Positions 52,575 to 62,318 of a stretch of DNA of 64,000 nucleotides are shown piece by piece. The stretch's first letter is position 1. Each line of letters starts with the position of its first letter. The notes beneath the pieces were generated by a model. The model ran no database searches. It was not told where the DNA came from and was given only the letters and a program-made list of their open reading frames with translations. Source of the DNA: Bog-473 sp963745665 (GTDB lineage: Bacteria > Actinomycetota > Acidimicrobiia > Acidimicrobiales > RAAP-2); the NCBI GenBank assembly GCA_963745665.1, contig CAVUYE010000003.1:372001-436000 (forward strand), in the 5' to 3' direction. A program made the translations under genes and the position numbers.

Positions 52575-52602
52575 TTGCCCTCGGACGCCGATCCTCTATA
52601 CT
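52575..52602 (+). promoter_or_regulatory. Promoter TTGCCC-16-TATACT for a leaderless GntR transcript
   Basis: A -35-like TTGCCC at 52575-52580, 16-bp spacer and -10 TATACT at 52597-52602. The GntR ATG is at 52610, where transcription should start, so the mRNA would have little or no 5' leader, as is common for actinobacterial regulators. No ribosome-binding site precedes the ATG. CTAG occurs twice immediately downstream and may be part of an operator. Confidence 0.6.
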
Positions 52603-52609
52603 TACCTAG

Positions 52610-53026
52610 ATGACTAGTGAACTGCTGCCCCAGGCGGTCACCTTCCACCTGCGGTCCGACTCGGGTGTGCCGGCCTACCTCCAGCTCGTCCAGCAGGTGC
52701 GCCAGGCCGTGCGCATGGGGGTTCTCGATGTCGGGGACCAGCTGCCGACGGTCAAGGAGGTGGTGGCGGAGCTCGTCATCAACCCCAACACGGTGCAGAA
52801 GGCATACCGCGAGCTCGAGCACGAAGGCCTGGTCGAAGGGCGCCAGGGCGTCGGGACCTTCGTCGTCCGTCGTCCCAACGGCCCGCCGCCCGGCACGCAG
52901 GTCCGGCTGGCCCGAGGCCTCTCCAAGTGGGTGGACTCCGCTCGGGCCGAGGGCATGGATGACGAGGCGATGGAATCCCTCCTGCGCGAGACATTGCGTG
53001 GGACGACGGCGGTGCAGGTCGCATGA
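52610..53026 (+). CDS. GntR/YtrA-type transcriptional regulator
   Basis: 138 residues: a short GntR winged-helix domain, PAYLQLVQQVRQAVRMGVLDVGDQLPTVKEVVAELVINPNTVQKAYRELEHEGLVEGRQGVGTFV, then a short C-terminal helical domain, which is typical of the YtrA subfamily that controls adjacent ABC transporters. Stop overlaps the ABC gene by ATGA. It is most likely the repressor of its own operon. Confidence 0.9.
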   Translation: MTSELLPQAVTFHLRSDSGVPAYLQLVQQVRQAVRMGVLDVGDQLPTVKEVVAELVINPNTVQKAYRELEHEGLVEGRQGVGTFVVRRPNGPPPGTQVRLARGLSKWVDSARAEGMDDEAMESLLRETLRGTTAVQVA

Positions 53027-53928
53027 TCGCCCCGTCCGTCGAGACCAGCGGGCTGGGCAAGCAGTACGGGCAATTGTGGGCGCTGCAGGACTGCTCGTTG
53101 CACGTCCCGCCCGGGCGGGTGACCGCCCTCCTGGGCCCGAACGGCGCGGGCAAGACGACGTTGCTCCGGCTTCTCGTTGGGCTGGCATCGCCCAGTGCCG
53201 GCTCGGCCCGCGTGCTCGGACGGGCCCCCGACGGCTCGGAGGAGTTCCTGGCTGAGATCGGCTACCTGGCGCAGGACGTGCCGCTCTACCGGCGCTTGAG
53301 CGCGGACGACCACATTGGGCTCGGCGCCCACCTCAACAAGCGGTGGGATGCCAAAGGCGCGCGCGACCGCCTGTCCCGCCTGCACGTGCCGACGGATCGG
53401 CCGGTCTCGACCTTGTCGGGTGGCCAGCGGGCCCAGGTCGCGCTGGGGCTCGCCCTGGCCAAGCGGCCCGGCCTCCTTCTCCTGGACGAGCCGGTGGCGG
53501 CCCTCGACCCGCTGGCCCGCCGAGAGTTCCTGTTGGCCCTTAGCGAGGCGGTGACCGATGGCGATGTCTCGGTCATCCTGTCGTCCCACCTCGTCCACGA
53601 CCTCGAGCGCGTCTGCGACCACGTCATTTTGATGAGCGCCTCGCACGTCCAACTCTGTGCGGACATCGACGACGTCTTGGCATCGCATCGCATGCTCCTC
53701 GGTCCGCGCCGCCACCTCGACGCGGTGGAGCCGGGCCTCACCGTCATCAGCGCGACGCAGACGCAACGCCAGACCCGGCTGCTCGTCCGCACCGACGGAC
53801 TCGTGCTGGACCCGTCGTGGGAGCAGGACGAGGTCGGCCTCGAGGACGTGATCCTCGCCTATATGGGCAACGAGGGCGCCGGCATCGCCGCCGATCGAAC
53901 GCATCGTTACCTGGAGGTCGCGCCATGA
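53023..53928 (+). CDS. ABC transporter ATP-binding protein
   Basis: 301 residues. Walker A GPNGAGKTTLLRLL, Q-loop YLAQDVPLY, signature LSGGQRAQVALGLAL, Walker B LLLLDEPVAALDP and the switch SSHLVHDLERV. Beyond residue 210 there is an accessory domain similar to exporter ATPases (HLDAVEPGLTVISATQTQRQ). It pairs with the permease overlapping by 4 bases; together they form a GntR-controlled exporter, likely for a drug or stress compound. Confidence 0.93.
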   Translation: MIAPSVETSGLGKQYGQLWALQDCSLHVPPGRVTALLGPNGAGKTTLLRLLVGLASPSAGSARVLGRAPDGSEEFLAEIGYLAQDVPLYRRLSADDHIGLGAHLNKRWDAKGARDRLSRLHVPTDRPVSTLSGGQRAQVALGLALAKRPGLLLLDEPVAALDPLARREFLLALSEAVTDGDVSVILSSHLVHDLERVCDHVILMSASHVQLCADIDDVLASHRMLLGPRRHLDAVEPGLTVISATQTQRQTRLLVRTDGLVLDPSWEQDEVGLEDVILAYMGNEGAGIAADRTHRYLEVAP

Positions 53929-54866
53929 ACCATCTCGTCTGGCGTCTCCACCGCAACCAGGCCTACTTCGCGCTTGCCGCGCTGGCCGGACTGGCGGTCA
54001 TCCTCCTGGTCACGGGGATCACGATGGCAGACGACTACCGCAACGCGCTCGCGAGCTGTGCGACGCAGTCCTGCGGCATCCTGCCGACCTCGTCGCTCTT
54101 CCGCGGGGACGGAGCCATCATGGACCTCGTCAACGCCACCATCGCGGTGCCGCTGCTGTTCGGCCTGTTCTGGGGCGCGCCGCTCCTGGCCAAGGAGTTC
54201 GAGGACGGCACGCACAACCTGGCCTGGACCCAGGGGGTGACCCGGCGGCACTGGTTGCGCGTCAGCGTGGCCTGGGCGCTGATCGCCGCCGCGCTGTGGG
54301 GCGCCGCCCTGGCCGCGCTCGTCAGCTGGTGGCGTTTCCCCGAGAACGCGCTCGATTCCCGCTTCGGCGCCTTCGACGTCCAGGGGATCGTCCCCGTCGC
54401 CTACGCACTGTTCGCGGTGACGCTCGGCGTCGCCGTCGGCTCGGTCCTACGGCGCGTCCTGCCGAGCCTGGCCGCGACGCTCGGGATCTTCGTGATCATC
54501 CGCGTGGCCGTCGGGCTGTACCTGCGGCCGCATTTCCTCACCCCGGTCACCAAGGTGCTGCCCCTGACCGGCAGCAACCCGCCCGGCGCGTGGGTCCTGT
54601 CGAGCGACATGGTGAATGGCCACGGGCAGAACCTCGGCGCGAGCTTGGACCTCAGCCAGCTCCCCGCCGCCTGCCGTAGCTCGTTCCCCGGTGGCAAGGG
54701 CCTGAACGGGCCATGCCTGACCGCCCACGGGTTCCACCAGATCCTCACCTACCAGCCCGACAGCCGCTTCTGGGCCTTCCAGGGCATCGAGGCGGGGATC
54801 TTCCTCGTCCTGGCCGTCGTACTCGTTGGCTTCACCTTCTGGTGGGTGCGCTCCCGGGACGCCTAA
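53925..54866 (+). CDS. ABC transporter permease
   Basis: 313 residues with about six hydrophobic segments (ALAALAGLAVILLVTGITMA, ATIAVPLLFGLFWGAPLLA, VSVAWALIAAALWGAALAALV, YALFAVTLGVAVGSVL, LGIFVIIRVAVGLYL, GIEAGIFLVLAVVLVGFTFWWV). A large extracytoplasmic loop precedes the last one. KEFEDGTHNLAWTQGVTRRHWL is the coupling region. It is overlapped ATGA by the ATPase gene, which is its partner. Confidence 0.88.
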   Translation: MNHLVWRLHRNQAYFALAALAGLAVILLVTGITMADDYRNALASCATQSCGILPTSSLFRGDGAIMDLVNATIAVPLLFGLFWGAPLLAKEFEDGTHNLAWTQGVTRRHWLRVSVAWALIAAALWGAALAALVSWWRFPENALDSRFGAFDVQGIVPVAYALFAVTLGVAVGSVLRRVLPSLAATLGIFVIIRVAVGLYLRPHFLTPVTKVLPLTGSNPPGAWVLSSDMVNGHGQNLGASLDLSQLPAACRSSFPGGKGLNGPCLTAHGFHQILTYQPDSRFWAFQGIEAGIFLVLAVVLVGFTFWWVRSRDA

Positions 54867-54893
54867 GCGACAGGTGTGGCCGGCCCGGAGGCG

Positions 54894-55868
54894 TCAGGGC
54901 ACCAGCGCGATCTTCCCCACGGCGCGCCGCCCCAGCAGGTCCTCGAGCGCACCCGCCACGTCGTCGAGCGGGTACTCGGCGGGACGGACAGGGTCCAGCG
55001 TCCCCGCCGCCACCATCTCCAGGAGGTCGCCGAGGAGCGCCCGCTGCTCGGTCGGGTGGGTCATGGCCCAGATGCCCCAGTCGATGCCGATGACGGAGCG
55101 GTTGCGCAGCAGGATCTGGTTGAGCGGCACGGAGGGGATGTCGCCCGACGCGAACCCGATCACGAGGTAGCGGCCCCGGTCACCGAGCGCCCGCAGAGCC
55201 GGCTCGGCCAGCGCGCCCCCGATGGGGTCCACCACGAGATCGACGCCGGTGCCGCCGGCCCACGCCCGCGCCGCGTCCTTCACAGACTCCGTCGCCGGGT
55301 CCAGCACCGACTCCGCGCCGGCCTCGAGCGCTGCCTGGCGCTTGTCCGCGCTCGAGGCGACGCCCAGCACCCGGCAGCCGAGTGCCCGGGCCACGCCGAT
55401 GGCAGCCAGCCCTACACCGCCGCCGGCCCCGAGGACGAGCACCGTCTCGCCGGGCGCGGCATGGGCCCGGTCGCGCAGAGCGAACAGGCCAGTGCTGTAG
55501 CTCTGGGTGAAGGTGGCCGCCCGGGCCGCGTCCATGCCTTCGGGCAGCGCGATGGCCGAGCCGGCCGGCACGACGACGCGGCTGGCGAAGCCCCCGAGCC
55601 CGACCGAGGCCAGCACCCGGTCGCCGACCGCCACGCCGCGCACGTCGGGCCCGACCGCGACGACGTGCCCGGCCACCTCGCTGCCCGGGACGAAAGGCAG
55701 CGACGGCTTCATCTGGTACTGCCCCGCCACGAAGAGGCCGTCGACGAAGTTCACCCCGGCCGCCTCCACGGCGACGGCCACCTCGCCCGGTCCCGGCTCG
55801 GGGTCGGGCCGCTCCTCGACCCGCAGGACGGAGGGTGGTCCCAGCTCATGGCAGACGGCGGCGCGCAC
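54894..55868 (-). CDS. Quinone oxidoreductase-like medium-chain reductase
   Basis: 324 residues in the zinc-free MDR family: EVAVAVEAAGVNFVDGLFVAGQYQ, LPFVPGSEVAGHVVAVG, RDRAHAAPGETVLVLGAGGGVGLAAIGVARALG (NADPH loop) and GVDLVVDPIGG. It reduces quinones or enones with NADPH. Start ATG 55868. Next to it the sequence quality declines. Confidence 0.9.
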   Translation of the reverse strand: MRAAVCHELGPPSVLRVEERPDPEPGPGEVAVAVEAAGVNFVDGLFVAGQYQMKPSLPFVPGSEVAGHVVAVGPDVRGVAVGDRVLASVGLGGFASRVVVPAGSAIALPEGMDAARAATFTQSYSTGLFALRDRAHAAPGETVLVLGAGGGVGLAAIGVARALGCRVLGVASSADKRQAALEAGAESVLDPATESVKDAARAWAGGTGVDLVVDPIGGALAEPALRALGDRGRYLVIGFASGDIPSVPLNQILLRNRSVIGIDWGIWAMTHPTEQRALLGDLLEMVAAGTLDPVRPAEYPLDDVAGALEDLLGRRAVGKIALVP

Positions 55869-55892
55869 GGGTCGAGACGCTACCGTCGCCGA

Positions 55893-56404
55893 GTGGAGCG
55901 CAGCGGGTCCCGACTACCACCGGTCCGTCCCGTCCGTCCCGACGAGCTGGCGCTGCTACCCGACCTCGAGGCGGCCGCCGACACCATGTTCGAGCCGCTC
56001 GGCATCGGGCCGCTCCCGGGCCCCGGCACGGTGGCGGAGTTCGCGGCCGCCCTCGTCGTGCTGGTGGCCGGCGACCCGCCGGTCGGCCTCTGCCGCATCG
56101 ATGCCGTCGGTCCGACCAGCAGCGCCCACCTGGAGCAGCTGTCGGTCCATCCCGAGCACGCCGGCCAGGGCATCGGGCGCGCCCTGCTGCGGGCCGCCTG
56201 CGCCTGGGCCAGAATCGCACGGCTACGACGACATCACGCTGGCCACCTACCGCGACGTGCCCTGGAACGGCCCCTTCTACGCCTCGGAGGGCTTCGTCGA
56301 GCGCGGGCCGGTGGACGACTTCCTGGCGCGCCCACGGCCTGCCACCCGAGGAGCCGGTCATGAGCCGCTTCGGCGTCCGCGTCCTGATGGGCCGGCGGCT
56401 GTGA
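55893..56404 (+). CDS. GNAT acetyltransferase, two frame breaks
   Basis: About 170 residues. RPVRPDELALLPDLEAAAD, AHLEQLSVHPEHAGQGIGRALLRAACAWA (acetyl-CoA loop) are in the first frame; at about 56211 it moves to ESHGYDDITLATYRDVPWNGPFYASEGFVERG, and at about 56328 to HGLPPEEPVMSRFGVRVLMGRRL. Each step is a single-base change. GTG 55893. The last 46 bases overlap the convergent Tag gene. Confidence 0.75.
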
Positions 56405-56997
56405 GCTCGGCGTAGCGGAAGCAGCCGACCAGGTGGTCGTTGATCAGCCCCGACGCCTGCAGGTGGGCGTAGCAGACGGTCGGGCCGACGAAGCGGAAGC
56501 CGCGCCGGCGCAGGTCGGCGCTGAACGCCTCGGACTCGGGGGTCACGGCAGGTAGCTGCGCCATACGGCGCCACTTGTTGACGAGCGTGCGCCCGCCCAC
56601 GAAGCCCCAGATGTAGGCGTCGAAGGAGCCGAACTCGTCCTGCACCTCCAGGAAGGCCTTGGCGTTGCGCGACCGTGGACTCGACCTTGGCCCGGTTGCG
56701 GATGATGCCGGGGTCGCCGAGCAGCTTCTCCACCCGGGCCGGGGTGAAGCGCGCCACCTTGGCGGCGTCGAAGCCCGCGAAGGCCTTGCGGTAGCCCGCC
56801 CGGCGCTTCAGGATCGTCGACCAGCTCAGGCCCGCCTGCGCGCCCTCGAGGACGAGGAACTCGAAGTGCGTCGGGTCGTCGTGTACCGGGACGCCCCACT
56901 CGGTGTCGTGGTACGCCACCATGTCGGGATCGCTGCCCGCCCAGTCGCACCGGGTCGGCGATGTCGGCGACAGCGTCGGCCTCCGCGTCTCGCTCAT
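56358..56997 (-). CDS. tag: DNA-3-methyladenine glycosylase I, one frame break
   Basis: Removes 3-methyladenine from DNA. RCDWAGSDPDMVAYHDTEWGVPVHDDPTHFEFLVLEGAQAGLSWSTILKRRAGYRKAFAGFDAAKVA and GIIRNRAKVESTV are in one frame; after about 56667 another frame gives DEFGSFDAYIWGFVGG, NKWRRMAQLPAVTPESEAFSADLRRRGFRFVGPTVCYAHLQASGLINDHLVGCFRY. Zinc ligands Cys and His are at the expected ends (first CDWAG, later CYAH and CFRY). ATG 56997 overlaps a GNAT gene by 4 bases. Confidence 0.88.
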
Positions 56998-57566
56998 GGC
57001 GCCACCCGGGATCCGGCTTGCGACGGTGCGGTCGACGACGATGCGCCGATGCGGTAGAGCACATGACGCCGCAGCGGGCTGTCCTCGGGCAGGCCGGGGT
57101 GGTCGAAGTCGCCGCCCCGGTCGCGCGTCATTCCGATGCGTTCCATGACGGCCTGCGAGCGCGTGTTCACCGTCGTCGTGAAGGCCACGATCTCGCGCAT
57201 CCCGCCCTCGCCGAACCCGTAGGCGAGCGACGCCGCCGCCGCCTCGGTGGCGTAGCCGTGGCCCCAGTGGTCCGGATGGAGCCGCCACCCGATCTCGAAC
57301 CCCGGAGCGAAGGGCATGATCTCGTACACCCGGTGCAGGCCGACCATGCCGATGAAGGGCGCGCCGCCCGCCACCTCCACGGCCCAGAAGCCCCACCCCT
57401 CCCGGGCCATCTCGGCCGAGTAGCGGTCCACCATGACGTCGCTCTCGGCCCGGGTGGGCGACGAGCCCAGCGACTCGACCACCAGCGGGTGGGTGTTCAG
57501 CTCGGCGAAGGGTGCCCGGTCCACGTCGGTGAACGGTCGCAGCACGAGGCGGCTGGTGCGCACCAC
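56994..57566 (-). CDS. GNAT acetyltransferase, RimJ/RimL type
   Basis: 190 residues: TSRLVLRPFTDVDRAPFAELN, EIGWRLHPDHWGHGYATEAAAASLAYGF (acetyl-CoA loop with the G-x-x-T-E-A motif), IVAFTTTVNTRSQAVMERIGMTRD. This is one of few unbroken genes in the last 8 kb. It overlaps the tag gene by ATGA, forming a small DNA repair/acetylation unit. Confidence 0.88.
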   Translation of the reverse strand: MVRTSRLVLRPFTDVDRAPFAELNTHPLVVESLGSSPTRAESDVMVDRYSAEMAREGWGFWAVEVAGGAPFIGMVGLHRVYEIMPFAPGFEIGWRLHPDHWGHGYATEAAAASLAYGFGEGGMREIVAFTTTVNTRSQAVMERIGMTRDRGGDFDHPGLPEDSPLRRHVLYRIGASSSTAPSQAGSRVAP

Positions 57567-57598
57567 CGCGCCGGTCGGCCCGCGGGTCGAATCCGTGG

Positions 57599-59290
57599 TC
57601 AGTTCCCCGCAGCGGCGGCCGAGACGGCCGTCTCGGCCGCCCAGCGGTAGTCGGCCTTGCCCGAGGGCGAGCGCTGGATCAGCTCCACGAAGACCACTTC
57701 CTTGGGCAGCTTGTAGCGGGCGATGTGGGCCGAGGCCTCCTCGACCACCGACTCGCCGGTGGTCGTCGCACCCTCGGCCAGCTGCACCACGGCCACCACC
57801 TCCTGGCCCCAGCGCTCCGACGGGCGCCCGGTCACGACCACGTCGGCCACGGCGGGGTGGCCGGCGATGGCCCGCTCGACCTCCTCGACGAAGATCTTCT
57901 CGCCCCCCGAGTTCACCGTCACCGAGTCACGGCCCAGCAATTCGATCTGCCCGTCAGCACGGTGCCGGGCCCGGTCACCGGGTATGGAGTAGCGGACACC
58001 GTCGATCACGGGGAAGGTGCGCGCCGTCTTCTCCGGGTCGCCGAGATACCCGAGCGGCACGTTCCCGGTCTGCGCCAGCCAGCCGTTGCCCTCGTGCCCC
58101 GGCGGCGAGCACCCGCGACAGGGTCTCGTCGACGACCACCGTGCCCGGCCCCGGCAGGAACGAGCCCACCGCGACGTCGTCCATGGACGTCACGTGCATC
58201 TGGGCGCCCGTCTCCGACGAGCCGGCCGAGTCCGAGATGACGAGGTTCGGGATGCGTTCGACCGCCATGGCCCGCACGGCCGGCGTCAGCGGCGCGCCGC
58301 CGTTTCCGACGGCGAAGAAGGACGAGAGGTCGTACTTCTTCTTGTCGAGCTGCATCGAGCAGCGGCCGCAGCACCGCGTCGCCGACGATCGTGATGGAGG
58401 TCGCCTTCTCGCGCTCGACCACCGTCCACACGTCGTCGGGGTCGACCCGGTGCGTGTTGTCCGGGAAGATGCAGCGTGGCCCCCGTGGCCATCAGCATGA
58501 AGCAGGCCCACTGCGCCGCGCCGTGCATGAGCGGGGGCAGGATCATCAGCCGCACGGGGTAGCTCGAGGCCAGCCGCTCGGTCAGGTTCTCGTAGCTGGT
58601 GACGATGTTCCAGGAGCCCACCTGCCGCCCGCCCATGGCCGCCATGAAGATGTCGTGCTGGCGCCACAGCACGCCCTTGGGCATGCCCGTCGTGCCCCCC
58701 GTGTAGAGCACGTAGAGGTCGTCGGGGGAGGGCTCGACCGGCGCGCCGTCGGGCGAGGATGCGGCCAGCGCCTCCTCGTACCAGACCGCCCCGGGGAGGA
58801 GGGGGTGACCCGATTCGTCCTCGACCTGGAGCAGCACGTCGGGGGGCGAGTCCAAGGTGGGCAGCACCTCGGCCAGCGTCGGGGCCAGCGAGGAGTGCAG
58901 GATCATGGCCCGGGGCCTGGCGTCGTTGAGCAGGTACTGCAGCTCCTCGCCGACGTAGCGGTAGTTGACGTTGAAGGGGGCGACGCGGGCCCGGTACGAG
59001 CCCAGCATCCCCTCGAGGTACTCGTTGCCGTTGTACAGGGCCAGCGCCACGTGGTCCTGGCCCGACTCCCAGCCCTGGAGGTCGGCGCGCTCTCGGTGCA
59101 CACCCAGGCCGCGGCCGTGCAGGTAGGAGGCCAGGCGGCGTGAGCGCTCCGCGAGGTCGGCGTAGGTCAGGCGGCGGTCGCGCCAGACGATGCACTCCCG
59201 GTCGGCCAGGGTCTCGACGAGCGTGTCGAAGGCCTTGGCCAGGTTGAACTGGACGGTCGGTGTGGTGCGGGGTCGGGCACGGCCTCGCAC
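57599..59290 (-). CDS. Acyl-CoA synthetase (AMP-forming ligase), three frame breaks
   Basis: About 560 residues. FNLAKAFDTLVETLADRECIVWRDR, YLHGRGLG, the P-loop YTGGTTGMPKGVLWR and LMHGAAQWACFMLMATGATL are in the first frame; breaks at about 58470, 58354 and 58102 lead to DDVWTVVEREKATSITIVGD, then DLSSFFAVGNGGAPLTPAVRA and SDSAGSSETGAQMHV, then LGYLGDPEKTARTFPVIDG, GDRARHRADGQIELLGRDSVTVNSGGEKIF, and final PSGKADYRWA with the catalytic Lys. It activates a fatty or aromatic acid as the CoA ester. GTG 59290. It is divergent from the aldehyde dehydrogenase. Confidence 0.87.
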
Positions 59291-59430
59291 TGTACCGGCG
59301 CGGTACGCCTCCGGTGACGGGGGTCGGTACGGGCCGGCGCGGGCGGAGTGGGGGCCGCCGCGGGCGGAGTGGGGGCCGGCCTGGGCAGCCCGCTTGGGGA
59401 ATCCTCCCCGTCATCGGCAAAGATCACGCC

Positions 59431-60786
59431 GTGGACGTCCGCAATCCCGCCACCGGCGAGGTGCTCACCACCATCGAGGGGCTGACCGCCGCAGCAGACC
59501 GACGCGGCCATCGTGCGGGCCGCCGCCGCCTTCGAGGAGTGGCGAGCCGTCGCACCGGGGGACCGGGCCCGCCTGCTCCGTCGCTTCGCGGCCGCCGTCG
59601 ACGCCGACATCGTGCAGCTGGCCGCCCTGGAGGTGATCAACGCCGGCCACGTGCTGGGGAACGCCCGCTGGGAGGCGGGCAACGTGCGCGACGTGATCGA
59701 GTTCTACGCCGGCGCCCCCGAGCGCCACAGCGGCCGGCAGATCCCCGTGCCGGGCGGCCTCGACGTGACCTTCCACGAGCCGCTCGGCGTCGTGGGCATC
59801 ATCGTGCCCTGGAACTTCCCCATGGCCATCGCCGGCTGGGGCTTCGCCCCGGCGCTGGCCGCCGGCAACACGGTCGTCCTCAAACCGGCCGAGCTGACGC
59901 CGCTGAGCGCGCTGCGCATCGGCGAGCTGGCGCTCGAGGCCGGAATCCCCGAGGGTGTCCTGCAGATCCTGCCGGGCAAGGGCAGCGTGGTGGGCCAGCG
60001 CTTCGTCGACCATCCCGCCGTGCGCAAGGTGTGCTTCACCGGCTCCACCGAGGTGGGTCGCCAGGTCATGGCCGGGTGCGCCGCAGCAGATCAAGCGGGT
60101 GACGCTCGAGCTCGGCGGCAAGAGCGCCAACATCGTCTTCGCCGACGCCGACCTCGAGCTGGCGGCGGCCCGGGCGCCCTACGGCGTGTTCGACAACGCG
60201 GGGCAGGACTGCTGCGCCCGCTCGCGGATTCTCGTCCAGCGCTCGGCCTACGAGCGCTTCATGGAATTGCTCGAGCCGGCCGTCGCCGGCGTCAGGGTCG
60301 GGGATCCGACGCTGGAGGAGACCGACATGGGCCCGCTCATCTCCGAGGCCCACCTGGCCAGCGTGGCCTCGTTCGTGCCCGACGATGCGCCGGTGGCCTT
60401 CCGTGGCTCGCTGCCCCGACGGCCCCGGCAACTGGTTCGCCCCGACCGTGCTGGCGCCGGTCGACCCCGCCTCGCCGGCGGCCACCGAGGAGATCTTCGG
60501 GCCGGTCGTCGCGGTCATCCCCTTCGAGGACGAGGCCGACGCCGTCCGCCTGGCCAACGACACGCCCTACGGACTGTCCGGGTCGCTCTGGACCCGCGAC
60601 GTCGGCCGGGCTCTGCGCGTGGCCCGCGCCGTCGAGACCGGGACGCTGTCGGTCAACTCGCATTCGTCGGTGCGCTACTGGACGCCCTTCGGCGGCGCCA
60701 AGCAGTCCGGCATCGGCCGCGAGCTCGGTCCCGACGCGCTCGAGGCGTTCAGCGACGTCAAGAACGTCTTCATCAGCTCGGAATAG
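59431..60786 (+). CDS. Aldehyde dehydrogenase, three frame breaks
   Basis: About 450 residues. VRNPATGEVLTTIEGL is in the first frame, breaking at about 59490; AFEEWRAVAPGDRARLLRRFA to IVPWNFPMAIAGWGFAPALAAGNTVVLKPAELTPLSA and VCFTGSTEVGRQVM in the next, breaking at about 60079; VTLELGGKSANIVFADADLE (catalytic Glu) and NAGQDCCARSRILVQ (catalytic Cys) in the third, breaking at about 60414 in a run of C; NWFAPTVLAPV and FGGAKQSGIGRELG last. The fold is complete. GTG 59431. An SDR follows 33 bases later, suggesting a degradation operon. Confidence 0.88.
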
Positions 60787-60819
60787 CGACCCGGCGCCCC
60801 ACCCGGCAGGAGGAGAGAC

Positions 60820-61606
60820 ATGAGCGAGACACCATCGGTACGCCCACCGCCTCGTCGACCGGGTGGCGGTCGTCACCGGCGGCGCCAGCGGCATCGGCCG
60901 CGCCATGTGCGAGCGCTTCGCCAGCGAGGGCGCCTCGGTGGCCGTGGTCGATCTCGACGAGGAGGCCGGCGGCGCGGTGGCCGCCGCGGTCGGCGGCATG
61001 TTCGTCCGGGCCGATGTCACGTCCTCCGACGAGGTGGAAGCCCTGTACGCCGAGGTGGCCGGCCGCTACGGCGGGATCGACGTCTGCTGCAACAACGCCG
61101 GCATCAGCCCGCCCGACGACGACTCCATCCTCGACACCGGACTCGACGCCTGGGACCGCGTGCAGCGGGTCAACCTCACCTCGGTCTACCTGTGCTGCAA
61201 GCACGCTCTGCCGCACCTGCTGGCCCGGGGCAAGGGGTCGATCATCAACACCGCCTCCTTCGTGGCCGTCATGGGGGCCGCCACGAGCCAGGTCAGCTAC
61301 ACCGCGTCCAAGGGCGGCGTGCTGGCCATGTCGCGCGAGCTCGGGGTGCAGTTCGCCCGCCAGGGCGTGCGGGTCAACGCGCTGTGCCCGGGGCCGGTGA
61401 ACACGCCGCTGCTGCAGGAGCTCTTCGCCAAGGACCCCGAGCGGGCGGCGCGGCGCCTGGTCCACATCCCGATGGGGCGCTTCGGCGAGGCGACCGAGAT
61501 CGCCGCCGCGGCGGCCTTCCTGGCCTCCGACGACTCGTCGTTCATGACGGCGTCGACCTTCCTCGTCGACGGCGGGATCTCGGGGGCCTACGTCACGCCG
61601 CTGTAG
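60820..61606 (+). CDS. Short-chain dehydrogenase/reductase, one frame break
   Basis: About 262 residues. The ATG at 60820 has AGGAGGAGA upstream; after six residues (MSETPS) the frame breaks at about 60845, then RLVDRVAVVTGGASGIGRAM, VVDLDEEAGG, ADVTSSDEV, CCNNAGISPP, the Ser in INTASFVAVMGA, Tyr-Lys in VSYTASKGGVLAMS and VRVNALCPGPVNTP. Other SDRs use similar motifs; substrate unknown. It is downstream of the aldehyde dehydrogenase. Confidence 0.86.
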
Positions 61607-61640
61607 GGGATGTGCCGCCGCGCTGCAGCGGCGCGGACGA

Positions 61641-62309
61641 TCAGCCGCCGAGGCTCTCCCGCAGCTCGTGCACCTCGCGTCGCAGGTCTGCCACCTCCGC
61701 CCTCAGCTCGGCCAGTTCGGCGCGCAGGTCGTCGGAGGGCGCCGCGACGCTGCCGGCGCCGGTGCCGGCGCCGGGCGGATCCTCGAACGACTGCGGGTCC
61801 GGAGCGGCGACCAGGGTCGTGGCCCAGCGCTCCTCCTTCTGGCCGGGCCGCCGGCCGACGTTGCGGGCCAGCGGCTCCTCGCGCGCCGCTCAGGAGGTCG
61901 AGCTCGTGCTCCACCTCGTCGCAGGTCTGTCGAACCGGGCCATGCGCTCGGTCCGGATGCGCAACTCGCCGATGGTCTGCGGCCCGCGGAGCAGGAGCAC
62001 GGCCAGGATGGCGCACTGGCGGGCATCGAGGCCGAGCGTCTCGTCGAGGACCTGGCGGTAGCGGACGACCGAGCGGCCGTGCGAGGGCAGGACGAAGCGG
62101 ACGAGTTTCTGGTCCTTGAGCTCGTCGAGCGCGGCGAGCACCGTCGTCTCGTCGTAGTCGACGACCGGCTCCCGGTTCGAGGTCTGGTTGCAGGCGGACT
62201 GCAGGGCGTTGATGGTGAGCGGGTACTGCTGGGGAGTGGCCAGGCCCTTCTCGACCAGCGAGCCCAGCACCCGCGCGCACTCCGGGCTCAGCTGCATGCG
62301 ACGGAGCAT
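61641..62309 (-). CDS. YceH family (DUF480) protein, two compensating frame breaks
   Basis: About 222 residues. MQLSPECARVLGSLVEKGLATPQQYPLTINALQSACNQTSNREPV and DYDETTVLAALDELKDQKLVRFVLPSHGRSVVRYR are the two winged-helix units; RQCAILAVLLLRGPQTIGELRIRTERMARF follows. At about 61930 the frame moves (DEVEHELDLLSG) and at about 61885 returns to the first frame with REEPLARNVGRRPGQKEERW and a coiled-coil tail DDLRAELAELRAEVADLRREVHEL. The two changes cancel out. Function unknown; it may bind DNA. Confidence 0.86.
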
Positions 62310-62318
62310 ACGGCGCGC

